In this document: piece after piece, positions 36,243 to 45,480 of the stretch
How the letters are laid out: every line of letters begins with the position of its first letter
How positions within the stretch are numbered: the first letter of the stretch is position 1
DNA from: an uncultured Pirellulaceae bacterium
GTDB lineage: Bacteria > Planctomycetota > Planctomycetia > Pirellulales > Pirellulaceae
DNA: 62,870 bases
Assembly: GCA_938091115.1 (NCBI GenBank)
Contig: CALKNI010000003.1
Coordinates: 1-62,870, forward strand
Direction: 5' to 3'
Translations under genes and position numbers: made by a program
Notes under the pieces: generated by a model
Databases searched by the model: none
Told to the model about the DNA's origin: nothing
Seen by the model: only the letters and a program-made list of their open reading frames with translations

Positions 36243-37444
36243 CCGGTGCTGACATTCGTGCTGATTGATTGTGTCAGATAGAGCATCTGTTCGCTGGTAA
36301 TAGGAATGGTTTTAACGATCTCGAAGTGTTCCGAAATCAACGTATGCCAATCGTCAAAAGTTTTTCGGTTGACGTGCAGTTCTTGCCCCGTACCAGTGGA
36401 TTCGCCGTTGTGAATTGAAAAAGCTTGACGATCTACTTTTTTAAAATTTTCAAAAAGGCCGGCAACCTGATCGTCATATAAGTGTTCTATGCAGTCTATG
36501 CAAACGATACTGGCAAACATCTCGATATTTTCAATTGGTTGCGTGATGTCACCAACCTGCATGTCAGGATTGCTTTCAATTTGGTCAACTCCGCTTGCTT
36601 GCAGGCCAAGTTGGCGAATGGCGGTTACGGTTTGTCCCCGGCCACACCCCAGATCCATTACTGGACCACGTAGCCAATCTTGATATTGAGGAAGCAATCT
36701 CACGCCAGGGCATCGACCTTGTTCGGCATCGCCGTACCATGGATTTTCATCGTAGATTTTTTGATAGAGTGCTGCCGAGCTTGGACTCGGTAGTTGAACT
36801 TCCGAAGACGTACTCTCGACATTGTTATTTGTGGAAGTTGATGGAGTAAGTAACGGGAGATGTTTCCATAAAGTCAACTGTTGTCGTTTGCCATCGTACT
36901 GTGCATTGTCAGGTCCAAACTTGTTAATCCACCAGTCAGGTGATTTAACTGTTCGATGCAGGTTGTCTCCATGCAGGTCTTCGACTCCTGATTTTCGACA
37001 GGAAACCGAACCTAGGAAGACACCTCCCGGCCGGAGCACACGTAAAATTTCACTGATCGTGGCGTCGATGTCCTGTTCGTCGAGGTGCTCAAGAACATCA
37101 AAGCAGGTGATCAGTGAAAAAAAGTGATCTTCAAAAGGTAGTTTTTGAGTGTCGAGAACACAGACTTGCTTGGGTCCGCCGGGGATGTGTTGCATTCGCG
37201 TTCGTGCTTGCTGAATGGCTACGTCACTGATATCCACACCGAACACATTGAGGTCAAAGTTTTGTCCAGCGAGATAATTGAGAACGAAGCCGACACCACA
37301 TCCAATATCTAAAGAACGCCCGGATAACATTTCCAGCTGAGCCGTCGCTTGTACTACCGCGCGAAAACCTGGAGAGTTTTCAGCCAAGTTGTATCTCGTA
37401 TCTGTTGATACAACGTGATTGTATATTTCGCGATAGTCAGGCAT
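36239..37444 (-). CDS. protein with two class I SAM-methyltransferase domains
   Basis: 401 residues, no signal peptide. Residues about 20-190 form one methyltransferase with the motif LDIGCGVGFVLNYL (SAM-binding glycine loop), an acidic GVDIS end of strand 2, and CFDVLEHLDE. Residues about 225-400 form a second, with VMDLGCGRGQTVTAIR, ASGVDQIESN, and CIDCIEHLYDD. Both resemble UbiE/UbiG-like small-molecule or polymer methyltransferases. Such tandem pairs are known in cell-surface polysaccharide pathways, but no acceptor can be named. Its 3' end overlaps the esterase start. Confidence 0.85.
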   Translation of the reverse strand: MPDYREIYNHVVSTDTRYNLAENSPGFRAVVQATAQLEMLSGRSLDIGCGVGFVLNYLAGQNFDLNVFGVDISDVAIQQARTRMQHIPGGPKQVCVLDTQKLPFEDHFFSLITCFDVLEHLDEQDIDATISEILRVLRPGGVFLGSVSCRKSGVEDLHGDNLHRTVKSPDWWINKFGPDNAQYDGKRQQLTLWKHLPLLTPSTSTNNNVESTSSEVQLPSPSSAALYQKIYDENPWYGDAEQGRCPGVRLLPQYQDWLRGPVMDLGCGRGQTVTAIRQLGLQASGVDQIESNPDMQVGDITQPIENIEMFASIVCIDCIEHLYDDQVAGLFENFKKVDRQAFSIHNGESTGTGQELHVNRKTFDDWHTLISEHFEIVKTIPITSEQMLYLTQSISTNVSTG

Positions 37445-38274
37445 TGGAGGTCATCGACGGGTTGAGAATAAAGACACCGTTATAAAGAAAATAAATCCGA
37501 GGGGCAACGTGATCGCGTGGTCTTGGATTTGTACTGCGCGAGTCGGTCGAGCTATTTAGTGTGTCGCATGGGTTGGGTGTGTGATTTGGTTTTTCAAGCT
37601 TAAGAATCGAGAATAAGTAACCAAGTGATTTGCTTAATTTTGTATCGGGAAAATTAGATTGGCCAATAAGCGAGTTTGCAGGGTGGATGCTGTCCGATGA
37701 AATGTGATTTTGAAAGTCAAGCCAATTAGATTGCGTGATTTGTCTGAGGATTCAAGATTCGATTTGGGAGAAAACGGCCATGCATTTTTATTCTAAGTCC
37801 CGTAGGGCTAGTGTTACACCAAGTGGCACTATTTCTGGTGGTTCTTTTAATTATGGCAACTGATCTTGCAGTTTACGGTCCGGGCGTTGGGCCTGAATCG
37901 CTTGTATCTGGTGTGATTGATGAGATTGTCGGAACATTTGAAGTTCCACAATTCACGTGGCCTTGACCGATTTATTGGCTGCAAATAATACGTTGGTTGT
38001 TTACGCTCCGAGATGTTCATTTAATCTAATCGCCATTTATGTTGCATTGCCTGCTCATGTGGATTCGACAAGTCGCAGCTGGGATCTTGTGGTTGGATTA
38101 ACCATCGATTGCCGTATTGAAGATTTTCTGCGAAAGATTGTGGATTACGCGCGACGATTTCGGAAAACTGTTGAAAGTCGCTAATACAGGTAATAGATTA
38201 AATGCCAAACAGGCAGGGCATTTATCCTACCGGTCTTAAAGGTCTGAATTTTGCGCACGGAGAATAGATAGCGA
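37445..38274. other. intergenic region with possible decayed ORFs
   Basis: About 830 bases with no secure gene. A frame from GTG 37811 to TGA 37966 gives 51 residues with a hydrophobic, signal-like start (VALFLVVLLIMA). An overlapping frame 37957-38184 (from GTG) gives 75 residues rich in hydrophobic and aromatic residues. Together they could be one gene broken by a frameshift near 37960, but no family is recognised and no strong ribosome binding site is seen. The remainder holds the promoter region of the DUF1592-type operon. Confidence 0.3.
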
Positions 38275-40434
38275 ATGCAATTGGTGAAGATTGATTTCAA
38301 TATATTGAGACGCATTTTGGCCCAGGCTTGCCAGCGTTGGAGAGTCCAGACATGCTTGATGTGGCTTAGTTGTGCGGGAGTCTTGTTTTGTTTTCCACCG
38401 TTTGCAGTAGCTCAAGATAAATCGGCAAGCGATTTTGAGAACCTCTATGAATCAGTTCTTAGGCCAACCTTCCAATCTCATTGTGAAAAATGTCATGGTG
38501 CCGATGGTGTTGAAGAAGGAGATGTTAATTTAATAGGTTTAGAAGGTGGCGAATTAGGCAATGGCGTTGAGTTGCTTAGCAGGCTCATCGAGGTGCTTGA
38601 TTTAGGAGAGATGCCTCCGGAAGGTGAGCCGGATCTTAAGCCTAAAGAGCGACAGCGTCTCATTGTCGAGCTAAAGAAAATACTAAAAGTCGAAGTGCAA
38701 AAACTAACGACTTTTGGCCAGGCTCCGATCCGGCGCATGAATCGTTTCCAATATAACAACGCCGTTATAGACTTACTTGATTTGAAGTGCATTGTATTTA
38801 CGTTACCCGAACGAATGATGCGGGAGCATAAACAATATTTCAAGCCTGCGTCGGGCAAAATGCCAGATGTCGTCACCGTCGGAAATCGACCGCTTGGAAA
38901 GTCGCAGATGATCGAGCGACGCCTCGGTGGGGTTGCAGCCTTTCCTCAAGATCTTAGAGCAGAAAATGGGTTTGATAATCGAGGTGATCATTTATCGATG
39001 TCCCCGTTGTTGATGGAGTCATTTTTAAAGCTCGGGCAATCAATCACACAGAGTCCAGATTTTGTAAAGCGAAATGTCGGTATTTGGAATGCATTTTTTG
39101 AGCCGCCCCAAACAAAAGACTTGTGGAAGTCATCGATTGGCGAGCGATTGAAACCGTTTCTAACCCGGGCATTCCGATCGCCGGTTACTTCCGAGATTCT
39201 CGGGCGTTATCTCAAGTTTGCACATGCTCAAATCGATCAGGGTGCCGAGTACACCGAAGTCATGAAATCACTGACGGCAGCGGTAATTTCATCGCCGCGG
39301 TTCTTTTACCTTTACGATAAAGTGAGTCAAATAAAGTCGGTGAGCCAACCAGAAACGTCGAGCTCCGTCGATGAATTCGAACTGGCTTCAAGAATGTCGT
39401 TTTTTCTGTGGGGAAGTATTCCCGATCAAGCTTTGTTAGATCTAGCGCTACAAGGGAAGTTAAGTACTCCCGAAGAATTGGTCGGGCAATATGAAAGAAT
39501 GATCAGAGATAAAAAAATCAAACGATTTTGTGATAGTTTTCCTTCGCAATGGCTGCAGTTAGAGCGGATTGTCTCATCGGTTCCCAATCAGGAGTTGTTT
39601 CCGCAGTTTTACTTTTCGAAATATCGGGACAGCATGCATATGCTGCTTGAGCCATTGCTTTTGTTTGAGACCGTGTTGATCGAAAACTTACCGATTACAC
39701 AACTAATCGATTCAGATTTTACTTATCGCTCAAATCGGCTTCAGAACACATACAGGGGGTTTGGAGACAATCCATTGAAAGGTAAAAACGCAGGAGGGGC
39801 TGTCGGAGTTTTGACGTTCAATCGTGTTCCAGTTACCGATCGTCGTACTGGAGGCGTCATAACTAATGCGGCGGTAATGACAATGACTTCGGGGCAGGAT
39901 CGAACTCAGCCTATAACGCGCGGCGCATGGGTGGCGGGAGTTATTTTTAATAATCCGCCGGAACCACCGCCAGCAGATGTGCCGCCGCTGGTAAATAAAC
40001 CCGGCGGAGAAGAGGCTGGCCTTACTTTGCGCGAACGTCTAGGCTTGCACCGAGAGCGGGCGGATTGTAAAGGCTGTCATGAGCAAATTGACCCGCTTGG
40101 TTTTGCACTTGAAAACTATAATCCGATTGGTGCCTGGCGGGAGGGCTATGCCAATGGGCGGAAAATCGATTCCGCAGGTGTTTTATTTCGCAAGCACAGA
40201 TTTAACGACGTTGTCGAATTCAAAGATGCGATTTTGATGGAAAAAGATCGGTTCGCCCGTGGATTTGCCAAGCACTTGCTGTCTTTCGCGCTGGCTCGGG
40301 AAACCAGTGCTGCGGATCAGCTTGCTCTGGATCAGATAGTGGAGGCGACGGCTGAAGACGATTATAAGCTTCAGACGTTAATCAAAAATGTGATCTTAAG
40401 TACACCTTTTCAGAACAAAACGACGCCGAAGTAG
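38275..40434 (+). CDS. exported cytochrome-like DUF1592 family protein
   Basis: 719 residues, signal segment at about 22-46. The N-terminal cytochrome-like module has HCEKCHGADG followed by a planctomycete-type GEMPPEGEPD end. The rest follows the usual order DUF1587 (RRMNRFQYNNAVIDLLDL), DUF1595-like helix, DUF1592 (ELASRMSFFLWGSIPDQALLDLALQGKL), DUF1588 (NRVPVTDRRTGGV ... CKGCHEQIDPLGFALENYNPIG, another CxxCH) and DUF1585 (FAKHLLSFALAR). Probably periplasmic, redox role unknown. It opens a three-gene unit with the DUF1552 gene 12 bases downstream. Confidence 0.92.
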   Translation: MQLVKIDFNILRRILAQACQRWRVQTCLMWLSCAGVLFCFPPFAVAQDKSASDFENLYESVLRPTFQSHCEKCHGADGVEEGDVNLIGLEGGELGNGVELLSRLIEVLDLGEMPPEGEPDLKPKERQRLIVELKKILKVEVQKLTTFGQAPIRRMNRFQYNNAVIDLLDLKCIVFTLPERMMREHKQYFKPASGKMPDVVTVGNRPLGKSQMIERRLGGVAAFPQDLRAENGFDNRGDHLSMSPLLMESFLKLGQSITQSPDFVKRNVGIWNAFFEPPQTKDLWKSSIGERLKPFLTRAFRSPVTSEILGRYLKFAHAQIDQGAEYTEVMKSLTAAVISSPRFFYLYDKVSQIKSVSQPETSSSVDEFELASRMSFFLWGSIPDQALLDLALQGKLSTPEELVGQYERMIRDKKIKRFCDSFPSQWLQLERIVSSVPNQELFPQFYFSKYRDSMHMLLEPLLLFETVLIENLPITQLIDSDFTYRSNRLQNTYRGFGDNPLKGKNAGGAVGVLTFNRVPVTDRRTGGVITNAAVMTMTSGQDRTQPITRGAWVAGVIFNNPPEPPPADVPPLVNKPGGEEAGLTLRERLGLHRERADCKGCHEQIDPLGFALENYNPIGAWREGYANGRKIDSAGVLFRKHRFNDVVEFKDAILMEKDRFARGFAKHLLSFALARETSAADQLALDQIVEATAEDDYKLQTLIKNVILSTPFQNKTTPK

Positions 40435-40485
40435 GCAGTTTCGAATTTGAATTACACTTCATCGCCGACTGTGCGATACGGGACA

Positions 40486-41835
40486 ATGAATATGACTAAT
40501 CGAAGAAATTTCTTACGCGGACTCAGCGGCGCATTTCTTTCTTTGCCTTGGTTAGAAAGTTTGGCGGCAGGTCAGGCTGCCGTTCCATCGTCGCCATTCC
40601 GGATGGCGCATTTTTATGTTCCCATTGGTGTTGTTCGTCGTGGGTTTTTTCCAGGCGAAGCGGAGCATGTGATTCCCAAGGGAAACCTCGGGAACGTCAT
40701 GAAGTCTCTTGGGAATCAGAATCCTAATTTGAGCGTTTCTCAGCTCGATCAATTGACTCCAACGATGCAGCCACTCGATGAAATCAAAGGCAAGTTAAAT
40801 TTAATTACTGGTATGGATCGCACTTTCCAGCAAGGAACGGACGTTCACGCACAGTGCGCTTCTTGTTATCTAAGCAGTGCCCGGCCTTACACCATCCAAG
40901 GGACGGCGTGGCCGCTTGATCGAACTTTAGACCATTTGGTGGCCGACCACATTGGCTCAAAAACACCATTTTCGACCCTTGAGTTTAGTTGCAACAGCCA
41001 CCGAGATAATAAAGAGTCGATTTATTTTGATAATATCTCGTGGTATGGAACGGGGCATTTAGCACCGTCGATTCGTGACCCACGAAAAATGTACAAACGA
41101 CTTTTTTCGACGCAAGAAATCGATCGCTATCGAGACATTACGGATTTAGTGTTGGAAGATGCAAACTCGATGAATCGCGAATTGGGGTATAACGACCGGC
41201 AAAAATTCGCCGAGTATTTCGATTCCATACGTTCTATCGAAAAGCAAATGAATCGGCTCGAGGCAATGAAGATTGAATTGTCAAAGGTCAAATTTGAAGA
41301 GCCTTCGGAAGCTTATCTCCCACGCGGCGACTATATCCGTTTAATGGGCGACCTGATGGTCGTTGCCTTGCAATCCGGGTTAACGAATGTGGCAACGTTC
41401 ATGGTAGGTCCGGAGCGATGGGATACGCCCTATCAATTTGATGGTCTTTTTGATAAGCCGCGCAGTCACCATCAGATGTCGCATAATCAAACTAAGATGA
41501 TTGATGATCTTTTAAAAGTGGATCTTTTTCATATGGAACAATACGCATATCTACTTAAAAAGATGGATCAAATAGAGGAAGGGAACGGCACGACTCTCTT
41601 GGATAACACGATCTTTACTTATGGTTCCGGCTTGGGGGATGGTTCCACGCATCAGTATAATGATTTGCCTATTATTATGGCGGGCGGCGGAAGCCACATA
41701 AAAACAGGTCAGCACATTAACATGCCGGAAGGAACTCCCCTGGCTAACCTCTGGCTTACACAAGCGAATTTGTTGGGGGTTGGGTTGAAGAGTTTTGCAG
41801 ACAGCAGTGGCACCATTAGTCAATTAATATCCTAG
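40486..41835 (+). CDS. DUF1552 family protein with Tat-type signal
   Basis: 449 residues from ATG 40486 (ATG 40492 and TTG 40447 are also in frame). The N-terminus TNRRNFLRGLSGAFLSLPWLESL is a twin-arginine signal. The mature part matches DUF1552: FRMAHFYVPIGVVRRGFFP, LINLITGMDR-like LNLITGMDR, QLDRTLDHLV, and GSGLGDGSTHQYNDLPIIMAGG near the C-terminus. Partners of DUF1592 cytochrome-like proteins always carry it next door, as here. Biochemical role is not established. It ends 41 bases before the ATG of the DUF5009 acyltransferase-like gene. Confidence 0.9.
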   Translation: MNMTNRRNFLRGLSGAFLSLPWLESLAAGQAAVPSSPFRMAHFYVPIGVVRRGFFPGEAEHVIPKGNLGNVMKSLGNQNPNLSVSQLDQLTPTMQPLDEIKGKLNLITGMDRTFQQGTDVHAQCASCYLSSARPYTIQGTAWPLDRTLDHLVADHIGSKTPFSTLEFSCNSHRDNKESIYFDNISWYGTGHLAPSIRDPRKMYKRLFSTQEIDRYRDITDLVLEDANSMNRELGYNDRQKFAEYFDSIRSIEKQMNRLEAMKIELSKVKFEEPSEAYLPRGDYIRLMGDLMVVALQSGLTNVATFMVGPERWDTPYQFDGLFDKPRSHHQMSHNQTKMIDDLLKVDLFHMEQYAYLLKKMDQIEEGNGTTLLDNTIFTYGSGLGDGSTHQYNDLPIIMAGGGSHIKTGQHINMPEGTPLANLWLTQANLLGVGLKSFADSSGTISQLIS

Positions 41836-41864
41836 CTTCAAGTTTAGTGGTTGTGCTGGCAATC

Positions 41865-41871
41865 AAGGAGG
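41865..41871 (+). promoter_or_regulatory. strong ribosome binding site deciding the DUF5009 start
   Basis: AAGGAGG lies five bases before ATG 41877. It is the clearest Shine-Dalgarno match in the window and argues against the upstream in-frame start at 41847. Confidence 0.85.
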
Positions 41872-41876
41872 AACTG

Positions 41877-43028
41877 ATGTCGAGTGATCCGGAAAGTCAT
41901 TTTCTCGCAAACCGCCCCGAACGTCTGATGAGCCTCGATGTGCTTCGCGGTTTCGACATGTTCTGGATCATCGGTGGAAAACAGATTCTGGTTGCAATTT
42001 CGGTTTTAACATCTGCAAGTTGGATCGACTGGACGCTGGCCAGAATGAAGCATCCTGAGTGGCACGGGTTTGAACCTTGGGATTTAATATTTCCATTGTT
42101 TTTGTTTATTGCCGGCGTTGCTACACCATTATCAATTCAACACCGCCGCCTTCGCGGTGATAGCGACCGCAAGATCTACCGCCACATCATCTTGCGTGGT
42201 GTATTGTTGGTTGGTTTAGGGATTATTCACAATGGCCTTCCCGCGGATTGGACTACGATGGATGGTTGGCAAAACCATCGCTACCCGAGTGTTCTCGGGC
42301 GGATTGGATTGGCTTATTTGTTCGCAGCCTTGATCGTAATGCATACAGATCTGCGAGGGCGCTTGCTGTGGATTGTCGGATTGCTGGTCGGCTACTGGGC
42401 TGCCCTTCGGTTTGTTCCAGTTCCGGGATTTGGTGCTGGTGACTTTGCCCCCGGCCATACCTTGACGGACTATCTTGATCGAATGATGGTCCCGGGGGCT
42501 CTTTATCAGGGCGATCGAGACCCTGAGGGATTAGGAGGTGTGATACCAGCAATTGCTACCGCCCTTTTGGGCGCAATCACAGGTCAAATGCTCATGCGCT
42601 CGAATCGAAGCGGGATTGAAAAAACGTTGCGAATGTTTCTTGGCGGTTTAGTTTGCCTAGGACTTGGTTGGGCTTGGGACCAGGAGTCGGTATTCCAGTT
42701 TCCGATTAACAAAAATCTTTGGTCCAGCTCATTTGTGCTTTACTGTTCAGGTTGGAGTTTGGAATTGTTAGCATTGTTCTATTTGGTGATTGATGTTTGG
42801 AAATTTCGATTGGGAGCGACGTTTTTCATCGTCATTGGTGCTAACTCAATCTTTATTTATATGTCGCCTCAGTTCATTGATTTTTATTATACGGCGAACC
42901 AAATCCTCGCCGGACCTTTGTCACTCATCCCACGCTTCAGCGAGTTGATTGTTGTTCTAGGTGTTTTCTCGTTGAAATGGTTTTTGTTGTATTTGATGTA
43001 CCGCAAGAGAATCTTTTTGAAGGTTTAA
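41877..43028 (+). CDS. DUF5009 / HGSNAT-like membrane acyltransferase
   Basis: 383 residues from ATG 41877. The open frame extends to 41847, but a Shine-Dalgarno AAGGAGG at 41865-41871, five bases before ATG 41877, decides the start. The family signature SLDVLRGFDMFWIIGGKQI is present, followed by PWDLIFPLFLFIAGVATPLSIQHR and about ten hydrophobic segments. This is the DUF5009/COG4299 group, related to heparan-alpha-glucosaminide N-acetyltransferase, which moves an acetyl group across a membrane to an amino sugar. Acceptor unknown here. It ends the DUF1592-DUF1552 operon, so it may modify a substrate shared with those proteins. Confidence 0.9.
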   Translation: MSSDPESHFLANRPERLMSLDVLRGFDMFWIIGGKQILVAISVLTSASWIDWTLARMKHPEWHGFEPWDLIFPLFLFIAGVATPLSIQHRRLRGDSDRKIYRHIILRGVLLVGLGIIHNGLPADWTTMDGWQNHRYPSVLGRIGLAYLFAALIVMHTDLRGRLLWIVGLLVGYWAALRFVPVPGFGAGDFAPGHTLTDYLDRMMVPGALYQGDRDPEGLGGVIPAIATALLGAITGQMLMRSNRSGIEKTLRMFLGGLVCLGLGWAWDQESVFQFPINKNLWSSSFVLYCSGWSLELLALFYLVIDVWKFRLGATFFIVIGANSIFIYMSPQFIDFYYTANQILAGPLSLIPRFSELIVVLGVFSLKWFLLYLMYRKRIFLKV

Positions 43029-43078
43029 TTGAGACGGCGGCATGGCCGGGATTGAACTATCTTAAGCGGCTATCACAT

Positions 43079-44821
43079 CTATAGCGTGCGATTCTTTCTC
43101 GCTGCGATGCGATCCAGGGCTGCCTGTGCGTCGTTGGCGACGTCGATGTTTGCATGGCCCAATGCAAGAGTTTGAAGTGCGAAGATTGCACGTTTCACAA
43201 CTTCACTTGCCGCTTGTTCTGAGACGGCTACGGCATCCCCAGAGGCCATCATTTCGAGGGCCATGATACTACGGTGAAGTCGGCAAAGTTCTTGCGGGTC
43301 GATTGGCGGCCGCACAATGGGTTGGCTTAATAGTTTGGTAATTCGATAGCGGATTTCGGCGGTTTTCGCATCTTTGAGTGCCTGATTGGCGAGCGTGATG
43401 GCGTGCGGGCCAAATTTTTTCAACGCAATACTAGCTCGCTCTCGTTCAGAGTACCGATCGCTATTGAGCATCCCGATCAACTTGACGATTTCGTCTTCAT
43501 CGACTCCTGTCGTGGAGACGCCAATTTTTTCTTCGAGAAAACCGATGAGATCGACACCACCGAGAGCGAGTTTGCGAGTGGTAATCAGGGCATGCTGTGG
43601 CGGTCGAGCGCTCATGCGGATCCAAAGGTGTTTAAATGCGTTGGCATCTGCCGGTCGCGGTGGTTGGAGTTTTTTATCTGAGAACAATAGTGAATTAAGG
43701 TTCCAAATAATCCCGCGATTATCTTTTTGACCGGACGAACCTGTGACAAGTTTTGCATCGAGTGGTGCAAACGTAACGGAGTTGACATTGTCTTCGTGAG
43801 CTTCAAGTGCGGTGATTTTTTGGCGAGTGAGCAGATCCCAAATGATCGCTGAGTCGTCAAGACTGGTGGTCGCAAGAAAACGACTGTCGCTGGAGAAGGC
43901 AATCGCTGCAGTTCTCTCAGAGTGTCCAGACAAAACGAATTGTGTCCGGGTTCTCAGGTCCCAGAGATAAACATTATTGTCCTGATTAAAAATTGCTGCC
44001 AGATGCAAATTGTCGTCTGAAAACGTAGCATACTTCGGCCGGTTCAGGTTGCCCTGAAGAATAGTTGTCGATTTCTTAGTAAGATCATAGATGGAGAGGT
44101 TATAGACTCTGCCTGCTACCGGACTTCGGTAAAATACAACCCGACTTCCATCGCGCGACATGGTTAGCGGTCGTTCGTTTGACTGTTTCCATATTTTCTT
44201 GACCAAGAACTTGCCGTCTGAGATTCGAACGGTGTTTACCGCTTTTTCATCCATAATCAAAACGTCTTCTCCATCGGGGGAGAAAAAAGCGGCATAAGCT
44301 TGGATGTTCAGATCGAGTTTTAATTCGCCGGTTTGAACGTTCCAGATTTTTGTGTGTTCGGTTTTTCGGTCGTCGCGCTGACCATTGGCGCCAGTCAAAA
44401 CGTATTTTCCATCTTTGGAAAAATCGACGCATTGAATCGGTTGGTCGTGTCCTGCGAATGTCTGAATCGGTTGATGCGTTTTTGTGTCGTAGACTGTGAC
44501 AATGTTGTCGCTGTTTCGGGCGGCCAAATATTCGCCGTTGGTGGAATAGGCCAGTTTGTAAAGACCATTGTAGGAAGATTCGTTTTCGCCAAACTGCCAG
44601 ACTGCGTCAGCAGGAAGTTGGGCGTTGTCCGGTAATGGCTCGGTTCCCGTTTGTCCCAAAGATTGGCCAGCAAGGCAGAGGACTATTAGTAGGGCATGTA
44701 CCAGAGTGATGGATTGGCGATTACGTTCTTTTATCCACCAGTCACCTTTGCCGGCGGTATCGCTCGCTCGAGCCGACGATCCTGAAAGAACGTGTCTTAA
44801 ATTTGCAGGGCAGGTGAGCAT
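43079..44821 (-). CDS. exported WD40-repeat beta-propeller protein
   Basis: 580 residues. A hydrophobic signal-like segment (SITLVHALLIVLCLAGQSLG) begins near residue 37, so the true start may be a later GTG or ATG-like codon; no internal ATG precedes it. The body is a WD40 propeller with GH...WD units such as TFAGHDQPIQCVDFSKDGKYVLTGANG, LSGHSERTAAIAFSSDSRFLATTSLDDSAIIWDL and LEAHEDNVNSVTFAPLDAKLVTGSS. The C-terminal 190 residues are helical with ARM/HEAT-like character (LIGMLNSDRYSERERASIALKKFGP). WD40 plus HEAT-like repeats is typical of planctomycete regulatory or scaffold proteins. Ligand unknown. Confidence 0.85.
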   Translation of the reverse strand: MLTCPANLRHVLSGSSARASDTAGKGDWWIKERNRQSITLVHALLIVLCLAGQSLGQTGTEPLPDNAQLPADAVWQFGENESSYNGLYKLAYSTNGEYLAARNSDNIVTVYDTKTHQPIQTFAGHDQPIQCVDFSKDGKYVLTGANGQRDDRKTEHTKIWNVQTGELKLDLNIQAYAAFFSPDGEDVLIMDEKAVNTVRISDGKFLVKKIWKQSNERPLTMSRDGSRVVFYRSPVAGRVYNLSIYDLTKKSTTILQGNLNRPKYATFSDDNLHLAAIFNQDNNVYLWDLRTRTQFVLSGHSERTAAIAFSSDSRFLATTSLDDSAIIWDLLTRQKITALEAHEDNVNSVTFAPLDAKLVTGSSGQKDNRGIIWNLNSLLFSDKKLQPPRPADANAFKHLWIRMSARPPQHALITTRKLALGGVDLIGFLEEKIGVSTTGVDEDEIVKLIGMLNSDRYSERERASIALKKFGPHAITLANQALKDAKTAEIRYRITKLLSQPIVRPPIDPQELCRLHRSIMALEMMASGDAVAVSEQAASEVVKRAIFALQTLALGHANIDVANDAQAALDRIAARKNRTL

Positions 44822-45480
44822 AAATTACCTAGTTGGTGAACTATTCTCAATCTTTAAGCTCTAGTAAGTTGTGCACCAAGGTAAGCATCGTTGGTGTTTT
44901 CACTTGGCGAATGGATGGGGTTCAACCGATATTTTAATTTTACGGGTTGTGTAAAAATTGACAAATCGAATTTTCTGATTGTTTGAGGAATTGCCCTCTC
45001 CGACTGACGGTTCTGATTCAGTTTATATCAGGATGAATTAAATCGACATTGTATTTTTTTAGGTAAATTAGGATTCGTTCCTAATTTTGCGGAGTTTCGG
45101 AAGGGATTGGACAACTCTGCCCATTGGGAGGCCCAAACTAAACAATGCATTTAAAGGGTGTGTCGACCGAGCCGGATCTTCAAAGAGAACTCTGCCTGTT
45201 GAATGGTAGGCTATTCTTGACTTTAGATTTGCCGAAATTAGGGGTGCGTATTGAGAGCGAATCTTTTTCTCAGCTTTTTGGCGAATTGAATACGTTGTAT
45301 TCAATAACGATCAGATATCTCAGGCCAATGCGAATTCAATCGTCTTGGCGAAAACGGCAGCGATTGAATTGGAGGAACAGCCAGAGAAAGATTCTGCCAA
45401 AGAATAGGTCACTTTTTCAGTTCGTAATGTCGTTTGGGTTGACTTAGAATAGCTCCAATGAATCGCGGGTCAGTCATCGA
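44822..45480. other. intergenic region between WD40 and sialidase-like genes
   Basis: About 660 bases without a supported gene. Two overlapping frames on opposite strands (45068-45304 minus, 45145-45447 plus) both look like chance. The 5' half of the plus one (RELCLLNGRLFLTLDLPKLG) is faintly protein-like but has no family. No clear regulatory element was found. Confidence 0.4.

Noticed and set aside
37819..37840. Second sigma-54 promoter at TGGCAC near 37823
   Set aside because: No TTGC at the correct spacing.
45068..45447. Frames on both strands between the WD40 and sialidase-like genes
   Set aside because: They overlap each other in opposite directions and neither has a recognisable domain or start signal.
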